NCBI RefSeq assembly: GCF_016820445.1
Contig: NZ_JADHDT010000002.1
Span: 124,001 to 188,000 of the forward strand
DNA length: 64,000 nt
Direction of reading: 5' to 3'
From: Sphingomonas beigongshangi
GTDB lineage: Bacteria; Pseudomonadota; Alphaproteobacteria; Sphingomonadales; Sphingomonadaceae
The translations under genes and the position numbers were made by a program. This document shows, in pieces, positions 47,055 to 54,620 of the stretch. Position 1 is the first letter of the stretch, and each line of letters opens with the position of its first letter. The notes beneath the pieces are model-generated. The model searched no databases and was not told the DNA's origin. It was given only the letters and a program-made list of their open reading frames with translations.

Positions 47055-48482
47055 TCACGCCGCCGTTCCGCCCACCGTCAGCCCCTCAACCAGCAGCGTC
47101 GGCTGTCCGACACCGGCCGGCACGCTCTGCCCGCCCTTGCCGCACACCCCGATGCCCTCGTCGAGCGCGAAGTCGTTGCCGATGCCCGTCACCTTGGTCA
47201 GCACGGTCGGTCCGTCGCCGATCAGCGTCGCGCCCTTGATCGGCGCGCCGAGCCGGCCGTCCTCGATCCGATAGGCCTCGGTGCACGAAAAGACGAACTT
47301 GCCCGACACGATGTCGACCTGTCCGCCGCCGAAACTCTTGGCGAAGATACCCGACTTCACGCGGCCGAGCAGCTCCGCCGGATCGTCGCGCCCCGCCTTC
47401 ATGAAGGTGTTGGTCATCCGCGGCATCGGCGCATGCGCGAAACTTTCGCGCCGGCCGTTGCCCGTCGCGGCGACGCCCATCAGCCGGGCGTTCAGCCGGT
47501 CCTGCATATAGCCCTTGAGGATACCGTCCTCGATCAGCACCGTTTCGCGCGTCGGCGTTCCCTCGTCGTCGATCGACAGCGACCCGCGCCGGTCGGGGAT
47601 CGAGCCGTCGTCGACGATGGTGATGCCCGGCGCGGCGACGCGATCGCCGATACGGCCCGAGAAGGCGCTGGTGCCCTTGCGGTTGAAGTCGCCCTCCAGC
47701 CCGTGGCCGATCGCCTCGTGCAGCAGGACGCCGGGCCAGCCCGGCCCGAGCAGCACGGTCATCTCGCCCGCGGGCGCCGCGACCGATTCGAGATTGACCA
47801 GCGCCTGCGCCAGCGCCTCGTCGATCGCGCGGTTCCACGTCGCCGGATCGACCAGCCGATCGTAGAGATAGCGGCCGCCGATCCCGAAACTGCCCGTCTC
47901 GCGCCGGCCGTTCGCCTCCGCGACGATCGACACGTTGAGCCGCACCAGCGGGCGCACGTCGGTCGCGACGAACCCGTCGGGGCGGACGATCTCGACCACG
48001 CTCCAGCTGCCCGACAGGCCGACGGAGACCTGCGCGACGCGCGGGTCGCGCGCACGCGCCGCCGCATCGATCGACTGGCACAGGTTCACCTTGTCGGCGA
48101 ACGGCACCAGATCGAGCGGATCGGCGTCGGTATAGAGCCGGTGGTTGGTCCCCTGCGGCGCCGGCGCCCGCGCCGCCGTCGAGGGATCGATCAGCGCCAT
48201 CGTCTCGCCGGCGCGCCGGATGGCCGCCTCGCTCAGTTCATTGGCATGCGCGAAGGCGGTCATTTCCCCCGATACGGCGCGCAGGCCGAAGCCGGCCCCC
48301 GTGTCATAGCTCGCCGTCTTGAGCCGGCCGTCGTCGAAGCCGAACGCCTCCGACCGGCGATATTGCAGGTAGAGCTCGCCGTCGTCGGCACGGCCGAGCG
48401 CCTCGGCGGTCAGACGCTGGGCGGCCTCCGGCGTCAGCTGGTCGCGGTACAGGAACGAGCGGGGATCGGCGGAGGCGGTCAT
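47055..48482 (-). CDS. tldD: Metalloprotease TldD
   Basis: A 475-residue protein of the TldD/PmbA family. The active-site HEAIGHGLEGDFNRKGTSAF (HExxxH) is near residue 260. NGRRESFAHAPMPRMTNTFM and GFGLRAVSGEMTAFAHANEL are also diagnostic. It forms a heterodimer with TldE/PmbA to degrade unfolded peptides such as CcdA in E. coli. Its direct neighbour here is ccdAB, which is notable. tldE is not in the window. ATG 48482 is preferred; 48503 is possible. Confidence 0.95.
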   Translation of the reverse strand: MTASADPRSFLYRDQLTPEAAQRLTAEALGRADDGELYLQYRRSEAFGFDDGRLKTASYDTGAGFGLRAVSGEMTAFAHANELSEAAIRRAGETMALIDPSTAARAPAPQGTNHRLYTDADPLDLVPFADKVNLCQSIDAAARARDPRVAQVSVGLSGSWSVVEIVRPDGFVATDVRPLVRLNVSIVAEANGRRETGSFGIGGRYLYDRLVDPATWNRAIDEALAQALVNLESVAAPAGEMTVLLGPGWPGVLLHEAIGHGLEGDFNRKGTSAFSGRIGDRVAAPGITIVDDGSIPDRRGSLSIDDEGTPTRETVLIEDGILKGYMQDRLNARLMGVAATGNGRRESFAHAPMPRMTNTFMKAGRDDPAELLGRVKSGIFAKSFGGGQVDIVSGKFVFSCTEAYRIEDGRLGAPIKGATLIGDGPTVLTKVTGIGNDFALDEGIGVCGKGGQSVPAGVGQPTLLVEGLTVGGTAA

Positions 48483-48546
48483 GCCTCCAATATAGGGATG
48501 CATACCCTTTAGGCTAGCGGGCGCGCGGCCCGCTTCGCCCGGACGC

Positions 48547-48789
48547 TTATCGCACGCTGGGGCTGGCGCCTTCCGAGATATCGGGAAGCGTCGCCGGGTC
48601 GACGCCGTCGGCGGGGCCACCGATCAGCACGAAGCGACGGTCGCAATAGCCGCAGTCGATATAGCCATGCTCGTCGATCTGCAGGAAGACGCGCGGATGG
48701 CCGAGTGCGGCCCCGTCGGGAATGTCGGTGGCGCCGTCGCAGGCGACGCGGCGTTGGGAGACACGGACGACTTCGGGCGGCGGCAGCAT
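48547..48789 (-). CDS. Zinc-finger (CHCC, NDUFS6-like) domain protein
   Basis: An 80-residue protein: MLPPPEVVRVSQRRVACDGA, LGHPRVFLQIDEHGYIDCGY then CDRRFVLIGG. The ligands Cys (ACDG), His (GHPR) and CxxC (CGYC) form the zf-CHCC domain found in the complex I accessory subunit of alphaproteobacteria. ATG 48789 fits; the ORF upstream overlaps the ABC gene region. Confidence 0.87.
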   Translation of the reverse strand: MLPPPEVVRVSQRRVACDGATDIPDGAALGHPRVFLQIDEHGYIDCGYCDRRFVLIGGPADGVDPATLPDISEGASPSVR

Positions 48790-48905
48790 GGGCGCGCGAT
48801 AGCGCGTTAGCCCATGCCCCCGCAAGAGCCCCGACGATGCGCCCCTTTCCGATTCGACACGCCTTGCGCTTCCACCTCGCCCCGCTTGCGCCTATGCGAT
48901 GCGGC

Positions 48906-49850
48906 ATGACCGAGCCCCTCGAAGCCGCCATCTCGATCCGCGACATGTGCAAGACCTATGCGGGGGTGAAAGGTGGCCCGCCCAAGCAGGCGCTCGACGG
49001 AGTGACGTTCGACGTGCCGCGCGGCCAGATCTTCGGCCTGCTCGGCCCCAATGGCGCCGGCAAGTCGACGCTGATCAACATCCTCGCCGGTCTGGTCAAC
49101 AAGACGAGCGGATCGGCGAGCATCTGGGGCTTCGACATCGACGAACACCCCCGCAACGCCAAGGCGTCGATCGGGATCGTCAATCAGGAGATCCTGTTCG
49201 ACCCCTTCTTCACGCCGGTCGAGACGCTGGAGATCCAGGCCGGCCTGTATGGCGTGCCCAAGGCGGCGCGGCACAGCATGGACCTGCTGCGCGCGGTGCA
49301 TCTGGAGGACAAGGCGAACGCCTATGCCCGCACCCTGTCGGGCGGCATGAAGCGGCGGCTGATGGTCGCCAAGGCGATGGTCCATTCGCCGCCGGTGCTG
49401 GTGCTCGACGAGCCGACGGCGGGCGTCGACATCGAGTTGCGCCAGCAGCTCTGGGCCTATGTCCGCCAGCTCAATCAGGCGGGTGTCACGGTCGTGCTGA
49501 CCACGCACTATCTCGAGGAAGCCGAGGAGCTGTGCGACCGGATCGCGATCATCAACCAGGGACGTCTGGTCGCGAACGAACCGACGCGCGAGCTGGTCGG
49601 CAAGGCGCAGGAAAAGCTGGTCGCGGTCACCGTCGACCGCGACCTGACCCAGGCGCCGGCGGCACCGTGTTTCGAGAAGATCGTGCTGAAGGGCGCGCGG
49701 ACGCTGGAGATCACCTACAGCAAGGACAAGGTCAACGCCGGCGAGGTCCTGGCGGCGGTGACGCGGGAAGGCCTGGGCATCGTCGACGTCACGACGCGCG
49801 AGGCGGATCTTGAGGACGTGTTCCTCAGCCTGACGCGATCGCACGGGTGA
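48906..49850 (+). CDS. ABC-2 type transporter ATP-binding protein
   Basis: A 314-residue ATPase. Walker A is LLGPNGAGKSTLIN near residue 50, the Q-loop VNQEILFDPFF, the signature TLSGGMKRRLMVAKA near 147, Walker B LVLDEPTAGVDIE and the H-loop VVLTTHYLEEAE. The C-terminal 70 residues form the extra domain of the CcmA/YadG/NatA group. An ABC-2 permease usually follows, but here the next sequences are a repeat array and a DUF559 gene. ATG 48906 is chosen over 48894. Confidence 0.93.
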   Translation: MTEPLEAAISIRDMCKTYAGVKGGPPKQALDGVTFDVPRGQIFGLLGPNGAGKSTLINILAGLVNKTSGSASIWGFDIDEHPRNAKASIGIVNQEILFDPFFTPVETLEIQAGLYGVPKAARHSMDLLRAVHLEDKANAYARTLSGGMKRRLMVAKAMVHSPPVLVLDEPTAGVDIELRQQLWAYVRQLNQAGVTVVLTTHYLEEAEELCDRIAIINQGRLVANEPTRELVGKAQEKLVAVTVDRDLTQAPAAPCFEKIVLKGARTLEITYSKDKVNAGEVLAAVTREGLGIVDVTTREADLEDVFLSLTRSHG

Positions 49851-49878
49851 CCCGCGGCGGCAACGATCGCGCCAAACA

Positions 49879-50005
49879 CCCCTCGCGTCTGCGACAGGGG
49901 CTCTCCCTTCTTCCCCCCTCGCGGCTGCGGGAGGGGCTTCCTCTTCTCCCCTCCCGCCTGCGGGAGGGGCTTCCTCTTCTTCTCCCCTCCCGCCTGCGGG
50001 AGGGG
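49879..50005. repeat. Array of four palindromes with period 33-36
   Basis: Four 22-base palindromes start at 49879, 49915, 49948 and 49984. The last two are identical and perfect (CCCCTCCCGC-CT-GCGGGAGGGG); the first two are decayed versions. The spacers of 11-14 bases are pyrimidine-rich and alike (CTTCCTCTTCT and variants). The array ends 20 bases before the DUF559 start codon. No cas genes or unique spacers are present. Confidence 0.9.
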
Positions 50006-50024
50006 CTGGGGGTGGGCCTGAGTG

Positions 50025-50408
50025 ATGCCCGAATGGACGCCCCGCGATACCGCCCGTGCAAGGGAACTCCGCAACCAGGCGACGCCGGCGGAACGCATGC
50101 TCTGGCAGCAAATCGACGCCGGCAAGCTCGGCGCCAAGTTCAGCCGCCAGATGCCACTGGGGCCCTATTTCTGTGACTTCCTGTGCCGGCGACGGAAGCT
50201 GGTCGTCGAACTGGACGGCGAATCGCACCTATCCGATCAGGACGACCTGCGGCGCGACCGCTACATGATCGGCCAGGGATATCGCGTGCTGCGCTTCACC
50301 AACGCGGACGTGCTCGGCCATGTGGAGGGCGTAATCTCCGCCATCGTCGCCGCGATTGCCGACGGGCCCACCACCGACCCCTCCCGCAAGCGGGAGGGGA
50401 GCCGATGA
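50025..50408 (+). CDS. DUF559 endonuclease-like protein
   Basis: A 127-residue protein with the DUF559 core of the PD-(D/E)xK superfamily (related to Vsr very-short-patch-repair endonucleases). RARELRNQATPAERMLWQQI is the N-terminal helix with the conserved Glu23. FSRQMPLGPYFCDFLCRRRK carries Asp51, and LVVELDGESHLSDQDDLRRD carries Glu62 and Asp64. GYRVLRFTNADVL follows. The catalytic residues look intact. It is bracketed by palindromic repeats; the last of them (50378-50399) encodes its C-terminal DPSRKREGS. ATG 50025 or GTG 50022 starts it. Its biological role is unknown. Confidence 0.9.
   Translation: MPEWTPRDTARARELRNQATPAERMLWQQIDAGKLGAKFSRQMPLGPYFCDFLCRRRKLVVELDGESHLSDQDDLRRDRYMIGQGYRVLRFTNADVLGHVEGVISAIVAAIADGPTTDPSRKREGSR
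50378..50399. repeat. Palindrome at the 3' end of the DUF559 gene
   Basis: CCCCTCCCGC-AA-GCGGGAGGGG has the same arms as the array units at 49948 and 49984, with only the two central bases different. It is translated as the tail of the DUF559 protein, ending 6 bases before its TGA. Confidence 0.9.
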
Positions 50409-50509
50409 CGGGATTCATATCGGCAGCGCCCATTCCCGGCTCGGGCGCCTGCATCTCCGCCATCACCGCTGCCCCCGACCACCGCGCCTGCGGACAGGCC
50501 CGATCCCAC

Positions 50510-50531
50510 CCTCTCCCGCAGGCCGGAGAGG
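50510..50531. repeat. Decayed palindrome upstream of nadB
   Basis: CCTCTCC (50510-50516) and GGAGAGG (50525-50531) pair around an eight-base centre. It resembles the DUF559-flanking palindromes and lies 19 bases ahead of the nadB ATG. Confidence 0.5.
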
Positions 50532-50550
50532 CGTGTATAGCGTTCCCTCG

Positions 50551-52131
50551 ATGACCCAGTCCGACATCCTCATCATCGGCTCCGGCGCCGCCGGGTTGAC
50601 CGCGGCGCTCACCCTCGCCCCGCGCTTCCGCGTCACCGTGCTGGCGAAGGGCGCGCTTAACGACGGGTCCACCGCCTGGGCGCAGGGCGGGATCGCCGCG
50701 GTTCTCGAACCGGGCGATACGTTCGACCATCATGTCGAGGACACGATGGTCGCGGGCGCCGGACTCAACGACCGCGACGTCGTCGAGTTCGTCGTCGAGC
50801 ACGCGCCCGCCGCGATCGAGCGGCTGATCGGGCTCGGCGTGCCCTTCGCCACGGAAGGCAACGCCTTGCACCTGACGCGCGAGGGCGGCCATTCGCACCG
50901 CCGCATCGTGCATGTCGCCGACGCCACCGGCTGGGCCGTGCAGGAGGCGCTGCAGCGGGCGGCGGAGTCGCATCCCAACATCACGCTGGTCCCGGACCAG
51001 GTCGCGATCGACCTCGCCACCAGCCGGCACGAGGAACGCTATTCGGGCGCGGGCAATGTCTGGGGCGTCTATGCGGTCGACCGGCGCACGGGCGACGTGA
51101 ACCTCTATACCGCCAAGGCGACGATCCTCGCCACCGGCGGCGCGGGCCGCACCTATCTCTTCTCCACCGCGCCGCGCGGGGCGACGGGGGATGGGATCGC
51201 GATGGCATGGCGGGCGGGCTGCCGCGTCTCCAACATGGAGATGATGCAGTTCCACCCGACCTGCCTGTACAACCTCGAGGTCAAGAACTTCCTGATCACC
51301 GAGGCCGTACGCGGCGAGGGCGGCCGGCTGATCAACCCGACCACGGGCAAGCGATTCATGGCGTATTATGACGCGGTCAGGATGGAGCTGGCACCGCGCG
51401 ACGTCGTCGCTCGCGCGATCGACGCGGAGATCAAGCGATACGGCCTGGACTATGTTCACCTCGACATCAGCCACATGCCCGCCGACTTCGTGCGCGGCCA
51501 TTTCCCCAATATCCACGAAAAGCTGATCGGCCTCGGCATCGACATGACGACGCAGCCGATCCCCGTCGTCCCGGCGCAGCATTATACCTGCGGCGGCATC
51601 GTCATCGACCGCGACGGGCGGACCGACCTGCCGGGCCTCTACGCGGCCGGCGAATGCACCGAGAGCGGGCTGCACGGCGCCAATCGCCTCGCCTCGAACT
51701 CGCTGCTCGAATGTTTCGTGTTCGGCGAGGCGTGCGCCAATCACATCGCCGCGCATTGGGACGCGCTGCCCCCGGTGCCGAAGATCCGCCCCTGGGACGA
51801 AAGCCGCGTCACCGATTCGGACGAGGAGGTGGTGATCAAGCAGAACTGGACGGAGATCCGGCGGTTCATGTGGAATTACGTCGGCATCGTGCGCACCACC
51901 AAGCGGCTGGAGCGCGCGCAGCACCGGATCGCGATGCTGACGGAGGAGGTCGCCGATTACTACGGCCATTTCCGCGTGACGCCCGACCTTATCGAACTGC
52001 GCAACCTGCTCCAGACCGCCGAGCTCATCGTCCGCTCGGCGCTGCACCGCCACGAAAGCCGCGGCCTGCACTATACGCGCGACTGGCCGGAAACCCTGCC
52101 CGAGGCGGTCGACACCGTGCTCGTGCCGTGA
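50551..52131 (+). CDS. nadB: L-aspartate oxidase
   Basis: A 526-residue flavoprotein that oxidises aspartate to iminoaspartate, the first step of de novo NAD synthesis. FAD motif ILIIGSGAAGLTAAL at residues 6-20, STAWAQGGIAAVL near 47, HSHRRIVHVADATGW, MEMMQFHPTCLYN, CGGIVIDRDGRTDLPGLYAA and HGANRLASNSLLECFVFG are all family signatures. The start at ATG 50551 leaves the upstream ORF, which runs through the repeats, outside the gene. nadA and nadC are not nearby. Confidence 0.96.
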   Translation: MTQSDILIIGSGAAGLTAALTLAPRFRVTVLAKGALNDGSTAWAQGGIAAVLEPGDTFDHHVEDTMVAGAGLNDRDVVEFVVEHAPAAIERLIGLGVPFATEGNALHLTREGGHSHRRIVHVADATGWAVQEALQRAAESHPNITLVPDQVAIDLATSRHEERYSGAGNVWGVYAVDRRTGDVNLYTAKATILATGGAGRTYLFSTAPRGATGDGIAMAWRAGCRVSNMEMMQFHPTCLYNLEVKNFLITEAVRGEGGRLINPTTGKRFMAYYDAVRMELAPRDVVARAIDAEIKRYGLDYVHLDISHMPADFVRGHFPNIHEKLIGLGIDMTTQPIPVVPAQHYTCGGIVIDRDGRTDLPGLYAAGECTESGLHGANRLASNSLLECFVFGEACANHIAAHWDALPPVPKIRPWDESRVTDSDEEVVIKQNWTEIRRFMWNYVGIVRTTKRLERAQHRIAMLTEEVADYYGHFRVTPDLIELRNLLQTAELIVRSALHRHESRGLHYTRDWPETLPEAVDTVLVP

Positions 52132-52153
52132 CGACCCACGTCCGTCCCGCGCG

Positions 52154-52864
52154 CTAGCGGGTCCCCGCGCCGCACGTCACGGTTCCCGCCGGCTGTCCGA
52201 TCAGGCGACATTTGGGCTGGCCAGCAATGCTGACCGTGCCGAGTCCCGCGTTGGACACGCTCGCCGTGTAGCGCGCCCGCGCGGTGATCGCGCCCGATCC
52301 GGCGAGGTAGACCTTGGCGTCCCCCGCATCGACGCCGCCCGCATCGATGGCGCCCGTCCCGCTCGCGGTCAGCCGCGCCGCCGCCACCTTGCCGGCCCCG
52401 ATGCGGATCTGTCCGTCGCCGATCAGCTGGACGCCCAATTGGTCCGCCGTCACCGTATCGACCGCGATCCGCCCGCCGCCGCCGAGCGCCACGTCGACGC
52501 GCGCGGCCGCCATGCGCGTCACGCTGACCTCCGCCCCACCGCTCGCCGAGACCGATGCGAGCGCGGGCGTCGTCAGCGCGACCGTCACCGGCCCGCTCGC
52601 ATCGGCGCGTCGTTCCGCCCAGTCCGTGCCCCCGGCGCGCCGCAGCACCAGCGTGCCGCCGTCCGCGCGCAGTTCGACGCCGTCGAGGCCTCCCGCACCG
52701 CGCACCGTCGCACCCGGCGAGGCCCCCGTCGCGATCGTGACGCGATAGGGACCTTCGACCCGCACGCGCTCGAAGCTGCCGAGGCCGATGCGCCGCTCCT
52801 CCGCAACCGCGGGGGTCGACAGCGACAGGAGGACGACGAGCGGCAGGAGGGTGTGGGCGGTCAT
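52154..52864 (-). CDS. Head-GIN domain (DUF2807) exported protein, paralogue 1
   Basis: A 236-residue protein with a signal peptide (MTAHTLLPLVVLLSLSTPAV, cleavage after AEE). A beta-helix-like repeat domain follows: FERVRVEGPYRVTIATGASP begins the head-GIN domain, then ASGGAEVSV, GGGGRIAV, ASGTGAID and AGSGAITA repeats. It ends in GTVTCGAG with two Cys (KCRLIG, TCG) that may form a disulphide. Function is unknown. It is probably co-transcribed with paralogue 2, 55 bases upstream. Confidence 0.85.
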   Translation of the reverse strand: MTAHTLLPLVVLLSLSTPAVAEERRIGLGSFERVRVEGPYRVTIATGASPGATVRGAGGLDGVELRADGGTLVLRRAGGTDWAERRADASGPVTVALTTPALASVSASGGAEVSVTRMAAARVDVALGGGGRIAVDTVTADQLGVQLIGDGQIRIGAGKVAAARLTASGTGAIDAGGVDAGDAKVYLAGSGAITARARYTASVSNAGLGTVSIAGQPKCRLIGQPAGTVTCGAGTR

Positions 52865-52919
52865 GCCCGCCACGGTCGCATCATGCGCGCCCGCCGACAA
52901 GCCGTGCCGCGACCGGCCT

Positions 52920-53660
52920 TCAGCGTTCGGTCGCCATGCTCCCGCATTGCACCGTGCCCGATCCCAGCTTCGACACCCTGCAACGCGCCGACGCGCCGAG
53001 CGTGACGTCGCCAGACCCGATCATGTTCACCTTGGCATCGCCGGCGACCGATGCACGCACGTCGCCCGATCCGGCGATCGACACCTCCGCGGACTGCGCC
53101 TTCAGCCCGGCCGCGTCGAGGCTGCCCGATCCGGCGATCGATACGCGCAGCTGCTTGATCGCGCCGCCCGCATGGACGTCGCCCGATCCCGCGATCGACA
53201 GCGTCGCGGCATCGGTCGCGAGCGCGGCGATGTTGAGATCGCCCGATCCCGCCAGCGTGCCCTCGAAGCTGCCGCCCTCGATACGGTCGACCGCCATCGT
53301 TCCCGATCCCGCCAGCGTCGCGGCGGCGAGGCGCGGCATCGTCACATAGACCTTCACCGCATCCTTGCGGCTGCTCCACCCGATCAGCGTGCGCTGGCGC
53401 CGGCCGATCACCAGCGTGTCGCCGTCGCGCGCGATGCGCAGCGTATCGAGTTCGCCGCCCGGCCCCTCCGCACGCACGGAAAAGCCCGTGCCGACGCGCA
53501 CGTCGACATCGTCGCCGCCCTTCAGCAGGAGTCCGGTAAAGTCGCGCGCGGCATAGCTGCGCGACGTGCCGCCGCCCGAGGCGGCGACCTCGTCACCCGT
53601 CTCACGCGCCGAACAGGCGCCCAGCACGCCCGCCACCATCAGGATCGCCACCGTCCGCAT
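52920..53660 (-). CDS. Head-GIN domain (DUF2807) lipoprotein, paralogue 2
   Basis: A 246-residue protein with a lipoprotein signal (MRTVAILMVAGVLGACSARE, Cys near 16). It then has the DUF2807 domain: RDFTGLLLKGGDDVDVRVGT and repeated LAGSGDLNI, IAGSGDVHA, IAGSGSLDA, IAGSGDVRA, IGSGDVTLG units, typical of a parallel beta-helix. It ends CRVSKLGSGTVQCG, matching the end of paralogue 3. An ATG at 53660 and a GTG at 53663 can start it. A 34-bp inverted-repeat operator lies directly upstream. Confidence 0.87.
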   Translation of the reverse strand: MRTVAILMVAGVLGACSARETGDEVAASGGGTSRSYAARDFTGLLLKGGDDVDVRVGTGFSVRAEGPGGELDTLRIARDGDTLVIGRRQRTLIGWSSRKDAVKVYVTMPRLAAATLAGSGTMAVDRIEGGSFEGTLAGSGDLNIAALATDAATLSIAGSGDVHAGGAIKQLRVSIAGSGSLDAAGLKAQSAEVSIAGSGDVRASVAGDAKVNMIGSGDVTLGASARCRVSKLGSGTVQCGSMATER

Positions 53661-53670
53661 CACCGTTTCT

Positions 53671-53704
53671 CCCTGCGTGTATTGGTTTTATAATACACGC
53701 AGGG
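53671..53704 (-). promoter_or_regulatory. Operator/promoter of head-GIN paralogue 2
   Basis: CCCTGCGTGTATT (53671-53683) and AATACACGCAGGG (53692-53704) are exact inverted arms of 13 bases, 8 apart. On the reverse strand a TTGCGC -35 and a TATAAA -10 with a 17-bp spacer fit, with the -10 in the operator centre. The inner TGTATT...AATACA recurs ahead of paralogue 3. Confidence 0.7.
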
Positions 53705-53717
53705 ATTGTGCGCAAGC

Positions 53718-53783
53718 GTACTCAGCGGCCGCAGCGCACCGTGCCGCTGAGTACTCAGCGGCCGCAGCGCACTGTGCCGCTGC
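53718..53783. repeat. 33-bp tandem duplication at the 3' end of a head-GIN gene
   Basis: Two adjacent copies (53718-53750 and 53751-53783) agree at 31 of 33 positions. The right copy holds the last codons (SGTVRCGR) and stop of paralogue 3; the left copy repeats them after the stop and is untranslated. Confidence 0.92.
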
Positions 53784-54504
53784 CCACCTTGCTGATCGAG
53801 CAGCGGGCCTGCGGACCAAGGTCGACGCTGCCGCTGCCCGCCAGCGAGACGTCCGCGGGTCCGACGACGGCGACATGCACATTGCCCGAACCGCCGACCG
53901 ACACGCTCGCGCGCGCGGCGCGCAGCCCGGGCGCGTCCACGCCGCCCGATCCGCCGACGTTCGCCGTCAGCGCCCCGACCTGGCCGGCGGTGGCGATCGA
54001 CCCCGATCCGCCGACGTTCAGGTCCGCGTTGCGCGCCTCCAGCCGATCGACGCGCAGGCCGCCGGATCCGCCGACGCTCAGCGACACCGAGTCGCCTTCG
54101 GCGCGATCGAGCCGCATCTGTCCCGATCCGCCGACCGACGCACTGGACAGTCTGGGCAGCGTCACGCGCACCACGATCTGCTTCTGCAGCGCGCCGTCGT
54201 CGCGCCCGTCGTACCGGCGCCCCAGTTGCAGCGTGTGCCCCTCGACCGCGACGCGGAAATTGGCGAGCGCGGCCGCCGGTCCCTCGACCAGGACCGACCA
54301 GGCCGGACCATGGCGCACCTCGACGCGGGCGGCCCCGCCCAGCGAGACGCCGTCGAACCCGCGCGCGCCGGGATAGACGAAACCGGCACCCTGGCGCTGG
54401 CCGGCAAGTCCGGGGCCACGATCGCGCTCCGCGGCGTCGGTGCCGGCGAGCGGCGCCGCAAAGGGCAGCGCGATCGACAGAAGCAAGGTCACGGCACGCG
54501 TCAT
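53755..54504 (-). CDS. Head-GIN domain (DUF2807) exported protein, paralogue 3
   Basis: A 249-residue protein with a signal peptide (MTRAVTLLLSIALPFAAPLA, cleavage near AGTDA). The DUF2807 domain starts GFDGVSLGGAARVEVRHGPA and continues with VGGSGQMRL, VGGSGGLRV, VGGSGSIAT, VGGSGGVDA, VGGSGNVHV and LAGSGSVDLG repeats. It ends CSISKVGSGTVRCGR. It shares the domain plan and terminal Cys pair with paralogues 1 and 2 but its turns read GGSG instead of AGSG. It has its own promoter. Confidence 0.87.
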   Translation of the reverse strand: MTRAVTLLLSIALPFAAPLAGTDAAERDRGPGLAGQRQGAGFVYPGARGFDGVSLGGAARVEVRHGPAWSVLVEGPAAALANFRVAVEGHTLQLGRRYDGRDDGALQKQIVVRVTLPRLSSASVGGSGQMRLDRAEGDSVSLSVGGSGGLRVDRLEARNADLNVGGSGSIATAGQVGALTANVGGSGGVDAPGLRAARASVSVGGSGNVHVAVVGPADVSLAGSGSVDLGPQARCSISKVGSGTVRCGR

Positions 54505-54523
54505 GGTCGGTCTCTCCAACTGT

Positions 54524-54540
54524 TGTATTTCTCTAATACA
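54524..54540 (-). promoter_or_regulatory. Operator/promoter of head-GIN paralogue 3
   Basis: TGTATT (54524-54529), five bases, then AATACA (54535-54540) form an inverted repeat 20 bases upstream of the ATG. On the reverse strand TTTACG and TATTAG with a 17-bp spacer fit a promoter, the -10 lying within the operator. The same half-sites occur at 53678-53697. Confidence 0.62.
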
Positions 54541-54563
54541 GCCGACAATTACGTGCGTAAACG

Positions 54564-54596
54564 AAAAAAGGCGGCCCCACCGGGACCGCCCTTTTT
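54564..54596 (-). terminator. Terminator downstream of carD
   Basis: GGCGG-C-CCC and GGG-A-CCGCC arms within 54570-54590 are preceded by six A residues (54564-54569) and followed by CTTTTT, so it can act in both directions. It ends the carD transcript before head-GIN paralogue 3. Confidence 0.85.
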
Positions 54597-54620
54597 CTGC
54601 TTGGCAGAAGGGATGCCGGA

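Noticed and set aside
49879..50005. Possible CRISPR array
   Set aside because: The repeats are 22-bp near-perfect palindromes, the spacers are 11-14 bases and almost identical, and no cas gene is present.
50356..50550. N-terminal extension of NadB
   Set aside because: The in-frame upstream sequence runs through the palindromes and encodes no family sequence; the FAD motif sits correctly from ATG 50551.
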